64,000 nt of DNA, from contig NZ_CP104275.1 of the NCBI RefSeq assembly GCF_025244925.1, positions 2,852,001 through 2,916,000 of the forward strand, in the 5' to 3' direction. The position numbers and the translations under genes are program-made. Position 1 is the first letter of the stretch. Every line of letters starts with the position of its first letter. The notes beneath the pieces were generated by a model. That model was not told where the DNA came from. It made no database searches and saw nothing but the letters and a program-made list of their open reading frames with translations. Origin of the DNA: Arthrobacter zhaoxinii. Its GTDB lineage: Bacteria > Actinomycetota > Actinomycetes > Actinomycetales > Micrococcaceae. Shown here piece after piece: positions 34,594-43,955 of the stretch.

Positions 34594-35826
34594 TCAGGTA
34601 CCGGAGCGAGTGTCCACCCGGCCGCCGTTGCGCACCGTGAAGGTCAGCAGCAGGGCGACGGCGGCGAAGGCTGCGAGCAGCATGAGGCCCACGAAATAGC
34701 TGCGGTTCGCCGGATCATAGGTTGCCCCCATGACCAGCGGCGGGAAGTAGCCGCCGAGCCCGCCGGCGGCGGCAATAATCCCGCCGACGGTACCCACGTC
34801 CTTCGCCGGAGCGGCACGGCCCACCCAGGCGAACACTCCGCCGGTGCCGAGCCCCAGGAACAAGGCCATCAGGATGAACGCCGTGCCGTAGACCTCCTCC
34901 TCCTCGGGCCGGAGGGCAACAATGACGGCCAGGACCGCCGTGCCGGCAAAGGACGCGAGCGTGACCAGCTTCGGCCCCACCTTGTCCGCGATGGTTCCGC
35001 CGATCGGGCGGGCGATGACAGCGGCCACGGCGAAGCCTGCGGTCCGGGTTCCTGCCGCGGTCGCGTCGTAATCGTAGACATTGCCCAGATACGTGGGCAG
35101 GTAATTGGAGAACGCCACAAACGCACCGAACACCACCCCGTACAGGAAGCACAGCTGCCAGGTGACGCGCAGGGTGAAGGCGTGGGTGATCTTCGGCAGC
35201 ACCGGTTCCGTGGGTTTTGACCAGGCCGGGGATTCACGGAGGATCAGCCAGCTCAGCACCGCCATGGCTGCGACGACGACGGCGATGGTGATGTGGGTGC
35301 CCATGTAGCCGACGGCGGCCACCAGCCGCGGGGTGAAGAACGCCGACACGGCCGTCCCCACCATGCCGGCCCCGAACACCCCGGTCGCGAAGCCCTTCCG
35401 ACTGCGTTCGTACCAGGCGGAGCAGAAGGGGATGCCGATGGCGAAAACGGTCCCGGCGATGCCGAGGAAGAACGCGATGACCACCAGGAACGGGAAGTTG
35501 CCCTGCTGGCCGACGATTCCGGTGAGCAGCACCAGCGGCGCCGTCACGCCCAGGATCACGGTGAACATGACCCGGCCGCCGTAGCGGTCCGTCAGGGCGC
35601 CGACGGGGATCCGGGCCACCGAGCCCACCAGGATGGGCATGGCCACAAGGACCGAGGTCTGTCCGGCGCCCAGGTCCATGTCTGCGGCGTAGCGGCTGGA
35701 GAGCGGCCCGATGATCGTCCAGGCCCAGAACCCCACTGTGGAGGCAATGGTTGCCACGATCAGGTTCCGCAGCTGGCCGGACCGGAGGTCCGCGCCTGCG
35801 GCCGGAGGAGAAGATGCTGTGGACAT
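34594..35826 (-). CDS. narK: Nitrate/nitrite transporter NarK
   Basis: 410-residue MFS protein of the nitrate/nitrite porter family. FWAWTIIGPLSSRYAADMDL near the N-terminus, RIPVGALTDRYGGR, the glycine-rich GIAGTVFAIGIPFCSAW and GAAGGLGGYFPPLVMG-like AAAGGLGGYFPPLVMGATYD match the two nitrate signatures. Twelve hydrophobic segments are present. It lies 34 bp downstream of narI, so it is probably in the nar operon and provides nitrate uptake or nitrite export. Confidence 0.92.
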   Translation of the reverse strand: MSTASSPPAAGADLRSGQLRNLIVATIASTVGFWAWTIIGPLSSRYAADMDLGAGQTSVLVAMPILVGSVARIPVGALTDRYGGRVMFTVILGVTAPLVLLTGIVGQQGNFPFLVVIAFFLGIAGTVFAIGIPFCSAWYERSRKGFATGVFGAGMVGTAVSAFFTPRLVAAVGYMGTHITIAVVVAAMAVLSWLILRESPAWSKPTEPVLPKITHAFTLRVTWQLCFLYGVVFGAFVAFSNYLPTYLGNVYDYDATAAGTRTAGFAVAAVIARPIGGTIADKVGPKLVTLASFAGTAVLAVIVALRPEEEEVYGTAFILMALFLGLGTGGVFAWVGRAAPAKDVGTVGGIIAAAGGLGGYFPPLVMGATYDPANRSYFVGLMLLAAFAAVALLLTFTVRNGGRVDTRSGT

Positions 35827-35860
35827 GGGCTGCCTGCCTTCCGCCGGATGAATTCAGTTC

Positions 35861-36676
35861 CTAAGGACCGCCCGGACGGTCCCGATCGGGGGTCCCCACG
35901 GGGTCCCAGCCGCCGCGGGGCGTCCTCGACCCCGGAACCGGCCGCCGGCCCCGTGAGCGGTAGACGATGTAGGGCCGGAACAGGTAGTGCACGGGCGCGG
36001 TAAACGCATGGACCAGGCGGGTGAAGGGCCAGAGGGCAAAGAGCACCAGCCCGAAGACCGTATGGATCTTGAAGGACATGGAGGCAGCCGTCATTCCCGT
36101 GATGTCGGGCTGCAGGATGAAGACAGAACGGAACCACGGCGCCACGGTGTCCCGGTAGTTGACGATGTTCGTGTCGAAAACGGAAAAGACCGTGGTCGCC
36201 AGTCCGGTCAGGATCGCCGCCAGCAGGAAGATGTACATCCCCTTGTCGTTCCGGGTGGTGGCCATGAAGACCGGGCCCGTGGCCCGGCGTCGGTAAATCA
36301 ACAGCACTATCCCCACCAGCGTGGCTACGCCGGCCAGGATGCCCACGCTCAGGGCGAAGAAATGGTAGGTGTCCTCGTTGAGTCCGATCGCGTCCATCCA
36401 GGTTTTCGGAATCACCAATCCGACGAAATGCCCCACAATCACCGCCAGGATCCCGAAGTGGAAGAGCGGGGAAGCGATGCGCAGCAGCCGTGACTCGTAG
36501 AGCTGGGATGACCGGGTGGTCCAGCCGAACTGGTCATACCGGTACCGCCAGATGGAGCCGAGCACCAGGATGGCCAGCACCAGATAGGGCAGCACTCCCC
36601 ACAGCATGACGTCGTCCACGCCCACCTGCACGTCCCCCGGCGGCGGCACGTCCCGAGGCGCAGGTACGGCAGTCAC
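35861..36676 (-). CDS. narI: Respiratory nitrate reductase gamma subunit
   Basis: 271-residue membrane cytochrome b that takes electrons from menaquinol and passes them to NarH. Five hydrophobic helices are visible. Candidate heme ligands are the histidines in SPLFHFGILAVIVGHFVG, SFKIHTVFG and FTRLVHAFTAP. A 40-residue Arg/Pro/Gly-rich C-terminal tail extends past the usual end. Its start overlaps narJ by 4 bp (ATGA). Confidence 0.94.
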   Translation of the reverse strand: MTAVPAPRDVPPPGDVQVGVDDVMLWGVLPYLVLAILVLGSIWRYRYDQFGWTTRSSQLYESRLLRIASPLFHFGILAVIVGHFVGLVIPKTWMDAIGLNEDTYHFFALSVGILAGVATLVGIVLLIYRRRATGPVFMATTRNDKGMYIFLLAAILTGLATTVFSVFDTNIVNYRDTVAPWFRSVFILQPDITGMTAASMSFKIHTVFGLVLFALWPFTRLVHAFTAPVHYLFRPYIVYRSRGRRPVPGSRTPRGGWDPVGTPDRDRPGGP

Positions 36677-37371
36677 GGGTGGCTCCTTTCGCTCACCGGG
36701 AGCAGCCGTGAGCTGTACGGTTCCAGGCCCACGGTTTCGGTCGGCGGGCCGTAGCCCGCCGTTCGCATCACGGCGGCCTGGGTCTCGGGCGAAACACCGG
36801 GAAGGGTGGAGCAGACCAGGGTCAGGACGCCTTCGTAGGGCAGGCTGTCGTCCCGCAGGGCCAGCCGGAGCAGTTCCACTGACGGACGGTAGCGCTGCAG
36901 CAGTTCGTACCCGTCCTCCGGAGACACCTTGGCGGCGAATTCCAGCACCAGGGGCAGGTAGTCCGGCAGCTCGGTGCCTTCCGGCAGCACGCCGTGGGAG
37001 CGGTAGATCTCCTTGAAGGCAGCGAGCGCCTCGCCCCGGCGCCGGGTATCACCGTCGGTCCAGTAGGTCAGGTGCAGGCTGTGCCGCTTGGACAGGTCGA
37101 ATTCCTGCACATAGGCCGCCTGCACGTCCGGCAGCGGCCGGGACGACAACCAGGCGAAGAGAGGTTCCAGCTCCCCGGCCGGCGCCCCGGCTTCGGCCAG
37201 GGCCGCGCGGATTCCCGGGATCAGCTCCACCAGCTGCTCGTCGGGGTATTCGAGCAGCAGGGCCGCGGCCTGCCGGATCACCCGGCTGCGGCCGGGCCGG
37301 GCATCGGCGTAGGGCTCGGGCGCGAGGGTGCCCTTCCCGGGTTTGCCGAGCAGCTTCTCCAGCAGGCTCAT
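36673..37371 (-). CDS. narJ: Nitrate reductase assembly chaperone
   Basis: 232-residue NarJ/TorD-type chaperone that inserts the molybdenum cofactor into NarG and is not part of the finished enzyme. IRQAAALLLEYPDEQLVELIPGIRAAL, YVQEFDLSKRHSLHLTYW and LPDYLPLVLEFAA are family hallmarks. It overlaps narH and narI by 4 bp each. Confidence 0.94.
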   Translation of the reverse strand: MSLLEKLLGKPGKGTLAPEPYADARPGRSRVIRQAAALLLEYPDEQLVELIPGIRAALAEAGAPAGELEPLFAWLSSRPLPDVQAAYVQEFDLSKRHSLHLTYWTDGDTRRRGEALAAFKEIYRSHGVLPEGTELPDYLPLVLEFAAKVSPEDGYELLQRYRPSVELLRLALRDDSLPYEGVLTLVCSTLPGVSPETQAAVMRTAGYGPPTETVGLEPYSSRLLPVSERSHP

Positions 37372-39125
37372 TTATCCGCCCTGCCTTGATCCGAGCCAGG
37401 CCCGTCGCCCTCTGCCTGGTCGTATCCCGCACCCAGGCCCTCACCGGCACCCTCATCGGGTGCGCCGCGGTTGTTATTGGCCGGAAACAGCCCCTGGGGG
37501 GAGCCCCGCCCGTCCCAGTTGAGCAGGTTCACCCGCCCGCCCAGGTTGCCGTTGCCCGTCGGGTCCTCCCCGCGCTGCCGGGCCTGCAGGGCTTCGAAGT
37601 TCTCCACCGCCACGGGCATCGGCCGCCCGGAAGCCTCACCGAAAACCCCTGTCTGTCCCATCCCGGGGCCGCCCTCCACGTCCAGCGAACAGCCGATCTC
37701 CTCGAGGTTGTGCGCATCCTCCGCGTGCGCGGCGGGAATCACGTACCGCTCCTCGTACTTCGCAATGGCCATCAGCCGGTACATCGCAACAATCTGCGCG
37801 CCGGTCATACCGACGTCGGCCGCAATCTGCTCGTCAGGCTCATCGCCCAGGGTGATGTTCCGCATGTAGGCGCGCATGGCGGCAAGCTTCCGCAGCACTG
37901 CGGTGACCAGATCGGTGTCTCCGGCAGTGAACAGTTCGGCGAGGTATTCCACCGGAATCCGCAGGGCCTCGATGGCGCCGAAGAGATTCTCCGCCGCTTC
38001 GCCGTCGTGCCCCTGCTCCTTCAGCACGTCCACGATGGGGGACAGCGGCGGCACGTACCAGACCATCGGCATCGTCCGGTATTCGGGGTGCAGCGGCAGC
38101 GCCACCCGCATTTCCTTGGCCAGGGCGTAGACCGGCGAGCGCCGGGCTGCGTCCAGCCAGTCCTCCGGGATGCCTTCGGCCCGTGCGCCGGCAATGACCT
38201 CCGGATCGTTGGGGTCCATCATCAGGTCCAGCTGGGCCTCGTACAGGTCCTGCTCGTTGGGCACGGATGCGGCGGCAGTGACCCGGTCGGCGTCGTACAG
38301 GAAAATCCCGATGTACCGCAGCCGGCCCACACACGTTTCGGCGCAGACCGTCGGGATGCCCACCTCGATCCGCGGATAGCAGAACGTGCACTTCTCCGCC
38401 TTGCCGGAGCGGTGGTTGAAGTACATCTTCTTGTACGGGCAGCCGGTGATGCACTGCCGCCAGCCCCGGCAGCGGTCCTGGTCCACCAGCACAATGCCGT
38501 CCTCTTCGCGCTTGTAGATTGCACCCGAAGGGCAGGAGGCCATGCAGGAGGGATTCAGGCAGTGCTCGCAGATCCTCGGCAGATAGAACATGAAGGTGGA
38601 ATCGAATTCCAGCTTCACCTTCTCCTCCGCGTCCCGGCGCATCTTCTCCAGCACCGGGTCCTGCCCGCCGGTCCGCTCGGACCCGCCCAGGTCATCGTCC
38701 CAGTTGGCCGACCAGGTGATTTTCATGTCCTTGCCGGTGATCAGGGACTTGGGCTTGGCCACCGGAAAGTCGTTGCCGGCCGGTGCGTTGATCAGGTTTT
38801 CGTAGTCGTAGGTCCAGGGCTCGTAGTAGTCGTTCAGCTCCGGCTGGACCGGGCTGGCAAAAATGCCGAAGAGCTTGGCCAGCCTCCCGCCGGCTTTGAG
38901 CTTCAGCCGGCCGCGGCTGTTCAGCTCCCAGCCGCCCTTCCACCGCTCCTGGTCTTCGTACCTGCGCGGATACCCCTGCCCCGGCCGGGTTTCCACGTTG
39001 TTGAACCACACGTACTCGGTGCCGGCCCGGTTGGTCCAGGCCTGTTTGCAGGTCACCGAACAGGTGTGGCAGCCGATGCACTTGTCCAGCGCCATCACCA
39101 TTGCTGTCTGCGCCATGATCCGCAT
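37368..39125 (-). CDS. narH: Respiratory nitrate reductase beta subunit
   Basis: 585-residue iron-sulfur electron-transfer subunit. The four cysteine clusters are CIGCHTCSVTCKQAW, CEHCLNPSCMASCPSG, CRGWRQCITGCPYKK and CTFCYPRIEVGIPTVCAETC; the third contains the Trp that marks the [3Fe-4S] cluster. The protein is longer than usual (about 500-560) because of a Gly/Asp-rich C-terminal tail. The start ATG at 39125 overlaps the narG stop. It transfers electrons from NarI to NarG. Confidence 0.95.
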   Translation of the reverse strand: MRIMAQTAMVMALDKCIGCHTCSVTCKQAWTNRAGTEYVWFNNVETRPGQGYPRRYEDQERWKGGWELNSRGRLKLKAGGRLAKLFGIFASPVQPELNDYYEPWTYDYENLINAPAGNDFPVAKPKSLITGKDMKITWSANWDDDLGGSERTGGQDPVLEKMRRDAEEKVKLEFDSTFMFYLPRICEHCLNPSCMASCPSGAIYKREEDGIVLVDQDRCRGWRQCITGCPYKKMYFNHRSGKAEKCTFCYPRIEVGIPTVCAETCVGRLRYIGIFLYDADRVTAAASVPNEQDLYEAQLDLMMDPNDPEVIAGARAEGIPEDWLDAARRSPVYALAKEMRVALPLHPEYRTMPMVWYVPPLSPIVDVLKEQGHDGEAAENLFGAIEALRIPVEYLAELFTAGDTDLVTAVLRKLAAMRAYMRNITLGDEPDEQIAADVGMTGAQIVAMYRLMAIAKYEERYVIPAAHAEDAHNLEEIGCSLDVEGGPGMGQTGVFGEASGRPMPVAVENFEALQARQRGEDPTGNGNLGGRVNLLNWDGRGSPQGLFPANNNRGAPDEGAGEGLGAGYDQAEGDGPGSDQGRADK

Positions 39126-42100
39126 CAGTACTGCACCTCCTGGGAACGTTTGCGCACCACGGAGACAATGTCCCGCTGGTTGCCGGTGGGGCCGAGATAG
39201 TTGAAGGCCCAGGACAGCTGGGCATACCCGCCGATCATGTGGGTGGGTTTGACCAGGATCCGGGTCACCGAATTGTGGATGCCGCCGCGCCGGCCGGTGG
39301 CCTCGGACTTGGGCACGTCGATGATGCGTTCCTGCGCGTGGTAGACGTAAATCACTCCGGCCGGCATCCGGCTGCTGACAATCGCCCGGCCCACCAGCAC
39401 CCCGGAGTTGGACACGCATTCCACCCACTCGTTGTCCGATACCTCGATCAGCGCGGCGTCCTGCGGGCTCATCCATACCGATGTTCCGCCGCGGGACAGG
39501 GAGAGCATCAGCAGGTTGTCCTGGTATTCGGAGTGGATGGACCACTTGTTGTGCGGGGTCAGGTAGCGCACGGCCACGGAGAGCTCCCCTCGGGTGCCCA
39601 GCTGCGGTTCACCGAACAGGCGGTGCATGTCCAGCGGCGGCCGGTAGATCGGCAGGGCCTCGCCCATGTCCAGGATCCAGTCATGGTCGAGGAAGAAATG
39701 CATCCGACCGGTGAGGGTGTGGAAGGGTTTGAGCCGTTCGATGTTGATCGTGAACGGCGCGTAGCGCCGGCCCCCGGTCTCGGAGCCGGACCATTCCGGG
39801 GAGGTCAGCACCGGCGTCGGCCGGTCCTGGGTGTCGCGGAAGGTGATCTGCCGGTCCTCGGCGCCCTCGGCCAGATCCGCCAGCGGCGTGCCGGTCCGTT
39901 TCTCCAGGGTCCGGAAACCCTGCAGTGCCAGTTCCCCGTTGGTGGTACCGGAAAGCAGCAGGATCGCTTCGGCCATGCGCGCATCGGTGTCCACCGCCGG
40001 GCGGCCCGCCGCCGCGCCCCGGTCAAAGACGCCGTGCTTGCGGGCCAGCTGCGCCAAAGGCCGGGATACGTCGTACTTGACGTATTTGGTGGTGAATCCC
40101 AGTTTGTCCGCCAGCGGCCCGACGGCGGCGAACTTCTCGGCGATGGCCGTATAGTCCCGCTCCACCACGGCAAGGGAGGGCAGGTTCTTTCCGGGGACCG
40201 CGGGGATGTCCGTGCCCTTCCAGTCCGGGGCGTGCCCGCCGGGCTGCGCGATCTCCCCGGGAGTGTCATGGGTCAGCGCCGTGGCCACCAGATCCTTTCG
40301 CACGCCCAGATGCGTCGCGGCCTGCCGGGAGAACTCCTCCGAGAGCAGGCGGAACAGATCGTAATCCGTCTTCGCTTCCCACGGGGGCGGGATCGCGGGC
40401 GTGAACGCGTGGACGTAGGGGTGCATGTCCGTGGAGGAAAGGTCGTATTTCTCGTACCAGGTGGCAGCGGGAAACACGACGTCGGACAGCAGCGTGGAGC
40501 TCGTCATCCGGAAGTCGGCGGAGACCAGCAGGTCGAGCTTGCCCTGCGGTGCTTCGTCGCGCCAGACGACGTCGTGCGGCCGGGACTCGCTGTGATCCGC
40601 ACCCATCACATTGTTCAGCGTGCCGAGCAGGTGTTTCTGGAAATACTCCTCCCCCTTGGCGGAGGAGCCCAGCAGATTCGACCGCCACAGGATCAGCGTC
40701 CGCGGCCAGTTTTCCGGGGCGTCCACGTCCTCCACGGCGAACCGGAGCCGCCCGTCCTTGAGTTGCTGCGCCACCCACCCCGGCTCGTCGGTCGCCTCGC
40801 CCCGGGCCACCCCGGCAGCCGCCTCGTCGGCGACGTCGAGGGAGTTCTTTGCATCGAACTGGGGGAAGAAAGGCATCCAGCCCATCCGGGTGGACTTCGC
40901 GATGACATCGGCGGTGTGCAGTCCGCGCAGGTGTCCGCTGGCCAGGGGTGACTGCATCGAATCGGAGGAGTAGCCGTCGGAACGGAACTGGTCGGTATGC
41001 ATGTACCAGAACGCGGTGCCGATCATGAAGCGCGGCGGCCGGTTCCAGTCCCCGGCCGAGGCCATGGCCGCCCAGCCGGTGATGGGCCGGCACTTTTCCT
41101 GGCCCACGTAGTGGGCCCAGCCGCCGCCGTTGCGGCCCTGGCAGCCGCAGAGCATCAGCAGCGCCAGGATGGCCCGGTAGGTCACGTCCCCGTGGTACCA
41201 CTGGCAGATGCCGGCGCCGAGGATAATCATGGACCGGCCGTTCGATTTCTCCGCGTTGGCTGCGAAGTCCCGGGCCGTGCGGATCACTGCTTCCGGGGCC
41301 ACGTTGGTGATTTCCTGCTGCCACGCCGGAGTGTAGGGGGTGCCGGCGTCGTCGTAGCCCGCCGACCAGTCCCCCGGCAGGCCGTTCCGCCCGAGTCCGT
41401 ACTGGGCGAGCATCAGATCGAACACGGTGGTCACGGTTTTCCCCGCCACGGTGGTCACCGGCACGCCGCGGCGCAGCACGGACCCCGCGCCTCCGGGGTC
41501 CGTAAAGGCGGGCAGGTCCACCCGGCTGGTCCCCTGCCGGACGGTAGCGGCATCTGCGATGGACAGTGCCGGCACCACACCCTGCAGGTCCAGGTTCCAT
41601 TTGCCGGCGTCGGCCTCGTTGTACCGGAATCCCACCGATCCGTTGGGCACTACCGGGGTGCCGGCACCGCGGTCCAGCAGGACCGTCTTGAACGCGGAGT
41701 CGGAGGCCTTGGCTTCGCGGCGTCCCAGGTCCGCGGCAGTGAGGAACTTCCCGGGCACCACGGTGCCGTCGTCCCGCTCCTCGAGCGTGACGAGGAACGG
41801 CAGGTCGGTGTACTGCAGCACGTAGCCTTCGAAGAACGGCACGCGCCGGTCCACGAAGTTTTCCTTGAGGATCACGTGTCCCATGGCCATGGCGAGCGCG
41901 CCGTCGGAGCCGGCGGCGGCAGGCAGCCATTCATCCGCGAACTTCGTGTTGTCCGCATAGTCGGGACTGACGGAGACCACCTTGGTCCCGCGGTAGCGCC
42001 CTTCCACCATCCAGTGCGCATCCGGGGTGCGGGTCACCGGGATGTTGGACCCCCACATCATCAGGTAGGTGGCATCCCACCAGTCTCCGGATTCCGGGAC

Positions 42101-42844
42101 GTCCGTCTGGTCGCCGAACACCTGCGGGCTGGCCACGGGGAGGTCCGCATACCAGTCGTAGAAGCTGTTCATCACCCCGCCGATGAGGTTGATGAACCGC
42201 GCTCCGGCCGCGTGCGACACCATGGACATCGCCGGAATCGGCGAGAAGCCCGTACAGCGGTCCGGCCCGTAGTTCTTGATCGTCGAAATGTGCGCTGCGG
42301 CCGTCATCTCCAGGGCTTCGGCCCAGCTGGAGCGCACCAGTCCGCCCTTGCCGCGGGCCTGCTGGTACGTCCGGCGGCGCTGCGGGTCGCGGACAATCTC
42401 TTCCCAGGCCAGCACCGGGTCTCCCGTACGCCGTCTGGCCTCCCGGTACATTTCCAGCAGCACCCCGCGGATGTAGGGGAACCGGACCCTGGTGGGCGAA
42501 TAGGTGTACCAGGAAAAGGCCGCACCGCGGGGGCAGCCGCGGGGCTCATACTCCGGCCGGTCCGGCCCCACCGAGGGATAGTCGGTTTCCTGCGCCTCCC
42601 AGGTGATGATCCCGTCCTTGACGTACACCTTCCATGAACAGGACCCGGTGCAGTTCACGCCGTGGGTGGAGCGCACCACTTTGTCGTGGCTCCACCGGTT
42701 CCGGTAGAAGGCGTCTCCCTCACGGCCGCCTTCGCGGAACACGGCCCGGCCGTCACCCGTTTCGTCCCACCGGGTGAAGAACCTGCCGAGAGAGAGCATT
42801 GCATCGGATGCGGGGCCATCGATCCCCGAAACGGAACCAGCCAT
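39125..42844 (-). CDS. narG: Respiratory nitrate reductase alpha subunit
   Basis: 1239-residue molybdenum bis-MGD catalytic subunit. The N-terminal FS0 iron-sulfur motif is THGVNCTGSCSWKVYVKDG (His plus cysteines). The region DLPVASPQVFGDQTDVPESGDWWDATYLMMWG holds the aspartate that ligates molybdenum in E. coli. The start at 42844 has GGAGG only one base upstream, so translation efficiency is uncertain, but a longer upstream frame lies antisense to menB and is not family-like. First gene of narGHJI; the menaquinone genes follow divergently. Confidence 0.95.
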   Translation of the reverse strand: MAGSVSGIDGPASDAMLSLGRFFTRWDETGDGRAVFREGGREGDAFYRNRWSHDKVVRSTHGVNCTGSCSWKVYVKDGIITWEAQETDYPSVGPDRPEYEPRGCPRGAAFSWYTYSPTRVRFPYIRGVLLEMYREARRRTGDPVLAWEEIVRDPQRRRTYQQARGKGGLVRSSWAEALEMTAAAHISTIKNYGPDRCTGFSPIPAMSMVSHAAGARFINLIGGVMNSFYDWYADLPVASPQVFGDQTDVPESGDWWDATYLMMWGSNIPVTRTPDAHWMVEGRYRGTKVVSVSPDYADNTKFADEWLPAAAGSDGALAMAMGHVILKENFVDRRVPFFEGYVLQYTDLPFLVTLEERDDGTVVPGKFLTAADLGRREAKASDSAFKTVLLDRGAGTPVVPNGSVGFRYNEADAGKWNLDLQGVVPALSIADAATVRQGTSRVDLPAFTDPGGAGSVLRRGVPVTTVAGKTVTTVFDLMLAQYGLGRNGLPGDWSAGYDDAGTPYTPAWQQEITNVAPEAVIRTARDFAANAEKSNGRSMIILGAGICQWYHGDVTYRAILALLMLCGCQGRNGGGWAHYVGQEKCRPITGWAAMASAGDWNRPPRFMIGTAFWYMHTDQFRSDGYSSDSMQSPLASGHLRGLHTADVIAKSTRMGWMPFFPQFDAKNSLDVADEAAAGVARGEATDEPGWVAQQLKDGRLRFAVEDVDAPENWPRTLILWRSNLLGSSAKGEEYFQKHLLGTLNNVMGADHSESRPHDVVWRDEAPQGKLDLLVSADFRMTSSTLLSDVVFPAATWYEKYDLSSTDMHPYVHAFTPAIPPPWEAKTDYDLFRLLSEEFSRQAATHLGVRKDLVATALTHDTPGEIAQPGGHAPDWKGTDIPAVPGKNLPSLAVVERDYTAIAEKFAAVGPLADKLGFTTKYVKYDVSRPLAQLARKHGVFDRGAAAGRPAVDTDARMAEAILLLSGTTNGELALQGFRTLEKRTGTPLADLAEGAEDRQITFRDTQDRPTPVLTSPEWSGSETGGRRYAPFTINIERLKPFHTLTGRMHFFLDHDWILDMGEALPIYRPPLDMHRLFGEPQLGTRGELSVAVRYLTPHNKWSIHSEYQDNLLMLSLSRGGTSVWMSPQDAALIEVSDNEWVECVSNSGVLVGRAIVSSRMPAGVIYVYHAQERIIDVPKSEATGRRGGIHNSVTRILVKPTHMIGGYAQLSWAFNYLGPTGNQRDIVSVVRKRSQEVQY

Positions 42845-42994
42845 ACCTCCAAGCTTGGGGCAGGGGTGCCCGGAGCCGACAGGGGTAAGCGGAGAACTGC
42901 CTCCGGACGGGGGCACACCGGCGCCCGGCGGGTGCTTTTGGCGAGCGGGAGCCCGCCGTCCGGCGGTTTTGTCCACTGGCGATAAACTCGGTTT

Positions 42995-43948
42995 GTGAGC
43001 ACAGAACTTCCAACACAGGTGTCCGATATCTTCGACCCGCAGCAGTGGCGTCTCGTTTCCGGGTTCGAGGACCTGCAGGACATGACGTACCACCGCCAGG
43101 TGGAGCGCGACGCCGACGGCGGCGTTGTGCGTGACCTGCCGACCGTGCGCATCGCGTTCAACCGTCCGGAAGTCCGCAACGCCTTCCGCCCCGGCACCGT
43201 TGACGAACTGTACCGGGCCATGGACCACGCCCGAATGACACCCGATGTTGCCACCGTGCTGCTCACCGGCAACGGCCCCTCCCCCAAGGACGGCGGCCAC
43301 TCGTTCTGCTCCGGCGGGGACCAGCGGATCCGCGGCCGGGACGGGTACCGTTACGCCGAGGGTGAGACAAAGGAAACCATCGACCCGGCACGCGCCGGCC
43401 GGCTGCACATCCTGGAGGTGCAGCGCCTGATGCGCACCATGCCCAAGGTGGTCATCGCCGTGGTCAACGGCTGGGCCGCCGGCGGCGGGCACAGCCTGCA
43501 CGTGGTCTCGGACCTGACCATCGCCTCGCGCCAGCACGGCAAGTTCAAGCAGACCGATGCAACCGTGGGCAGCTTCGACGCCGGCTACGGCTCGGCGCTG
43601 CTGGCCCGGCAGATCGGCCAGAAGAAGGCCCGCGAGATCTTCTTCCTGGCCCGGGAGTACTCCGCCGAGGACATGGTGGCCATGGGCGCCGTCAACGAAG
43701 CAGTGGACCACAAAGACCTCGAGAAGGTCGCCCTGGAATACGCCGCGGACATTGCCCGGCAGTCGCCGCAGGCGATCCGCATGCTCAAGTTCGCGTTCAA
43801 CCTGGCCGACGACGGCCTGGCCGGGCAGCAGGTCTTTGCGGGCGAAGCCACGCGGCTGGCCTACATGACGGACGAGGCGGTGGAGGGCAAGGAGGCATTC
43901 CTGGCCAAACGCGACCCGGACTGGTCCTCGTTCCCCTACTACTTTTAG
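42995..43948 (+). CDS. menB: 1,4-dihydroxy-2-naphthoyl-CoA synthase
   Basis: 317-residue crotonase-fold enzyme that closes the naphthoquinone ring in menaquinone synthesis. DMTYHRQVERD, VRIAFNRPEVRNAFRPGTVDEL, the oxyanion segment FCSGGDQRIRGRDGY and TVGSFDAGYGSALLARQIG match MenB; the aspartate in SFDAGYG is the catalytic one. The GTG start at 42995 is preceded by no strong Shine-Dalgarno sequence. Divergent from narG, which uses the menaquinol it helps make. Confidence 0.95.
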   Translation: MSTELPTQVSDIFDPQQWRLVSGFEDLQDMTYHRQVERDADGGVVRDLPTVRIAFNRPEVRNAFRPGTVDELYRAMDHARMTPDVATVLLTGNGPSPKDGGHSFCSGGDQRIRGRDGYRYAEGETKETIDPARAGRLHILEVQRLMRTMPKVVIAVVNGWAAGGGHSLHVVSDLTIASRQHGKFKQTDATVGSFDAGYGSALLARQIGQKKAREIFFLAREYSAEDMVAMGAVNEAVDHKDLEKVALEYAADIARQSPQAIRMLKFAFNLADDGLAGQQVFAGEATRLAYMTDEAVEGKEAFLAKRDPDWSSFPYYF

Positions 43949-43955
43949 GACCTCC

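Noticed and set aside
39239..42637. Two long plus-strand open frames of about 550 residues
   Set aside because: They are antisense to narG and have no recognisable domains. Their composition is what a high-GC complement gives.
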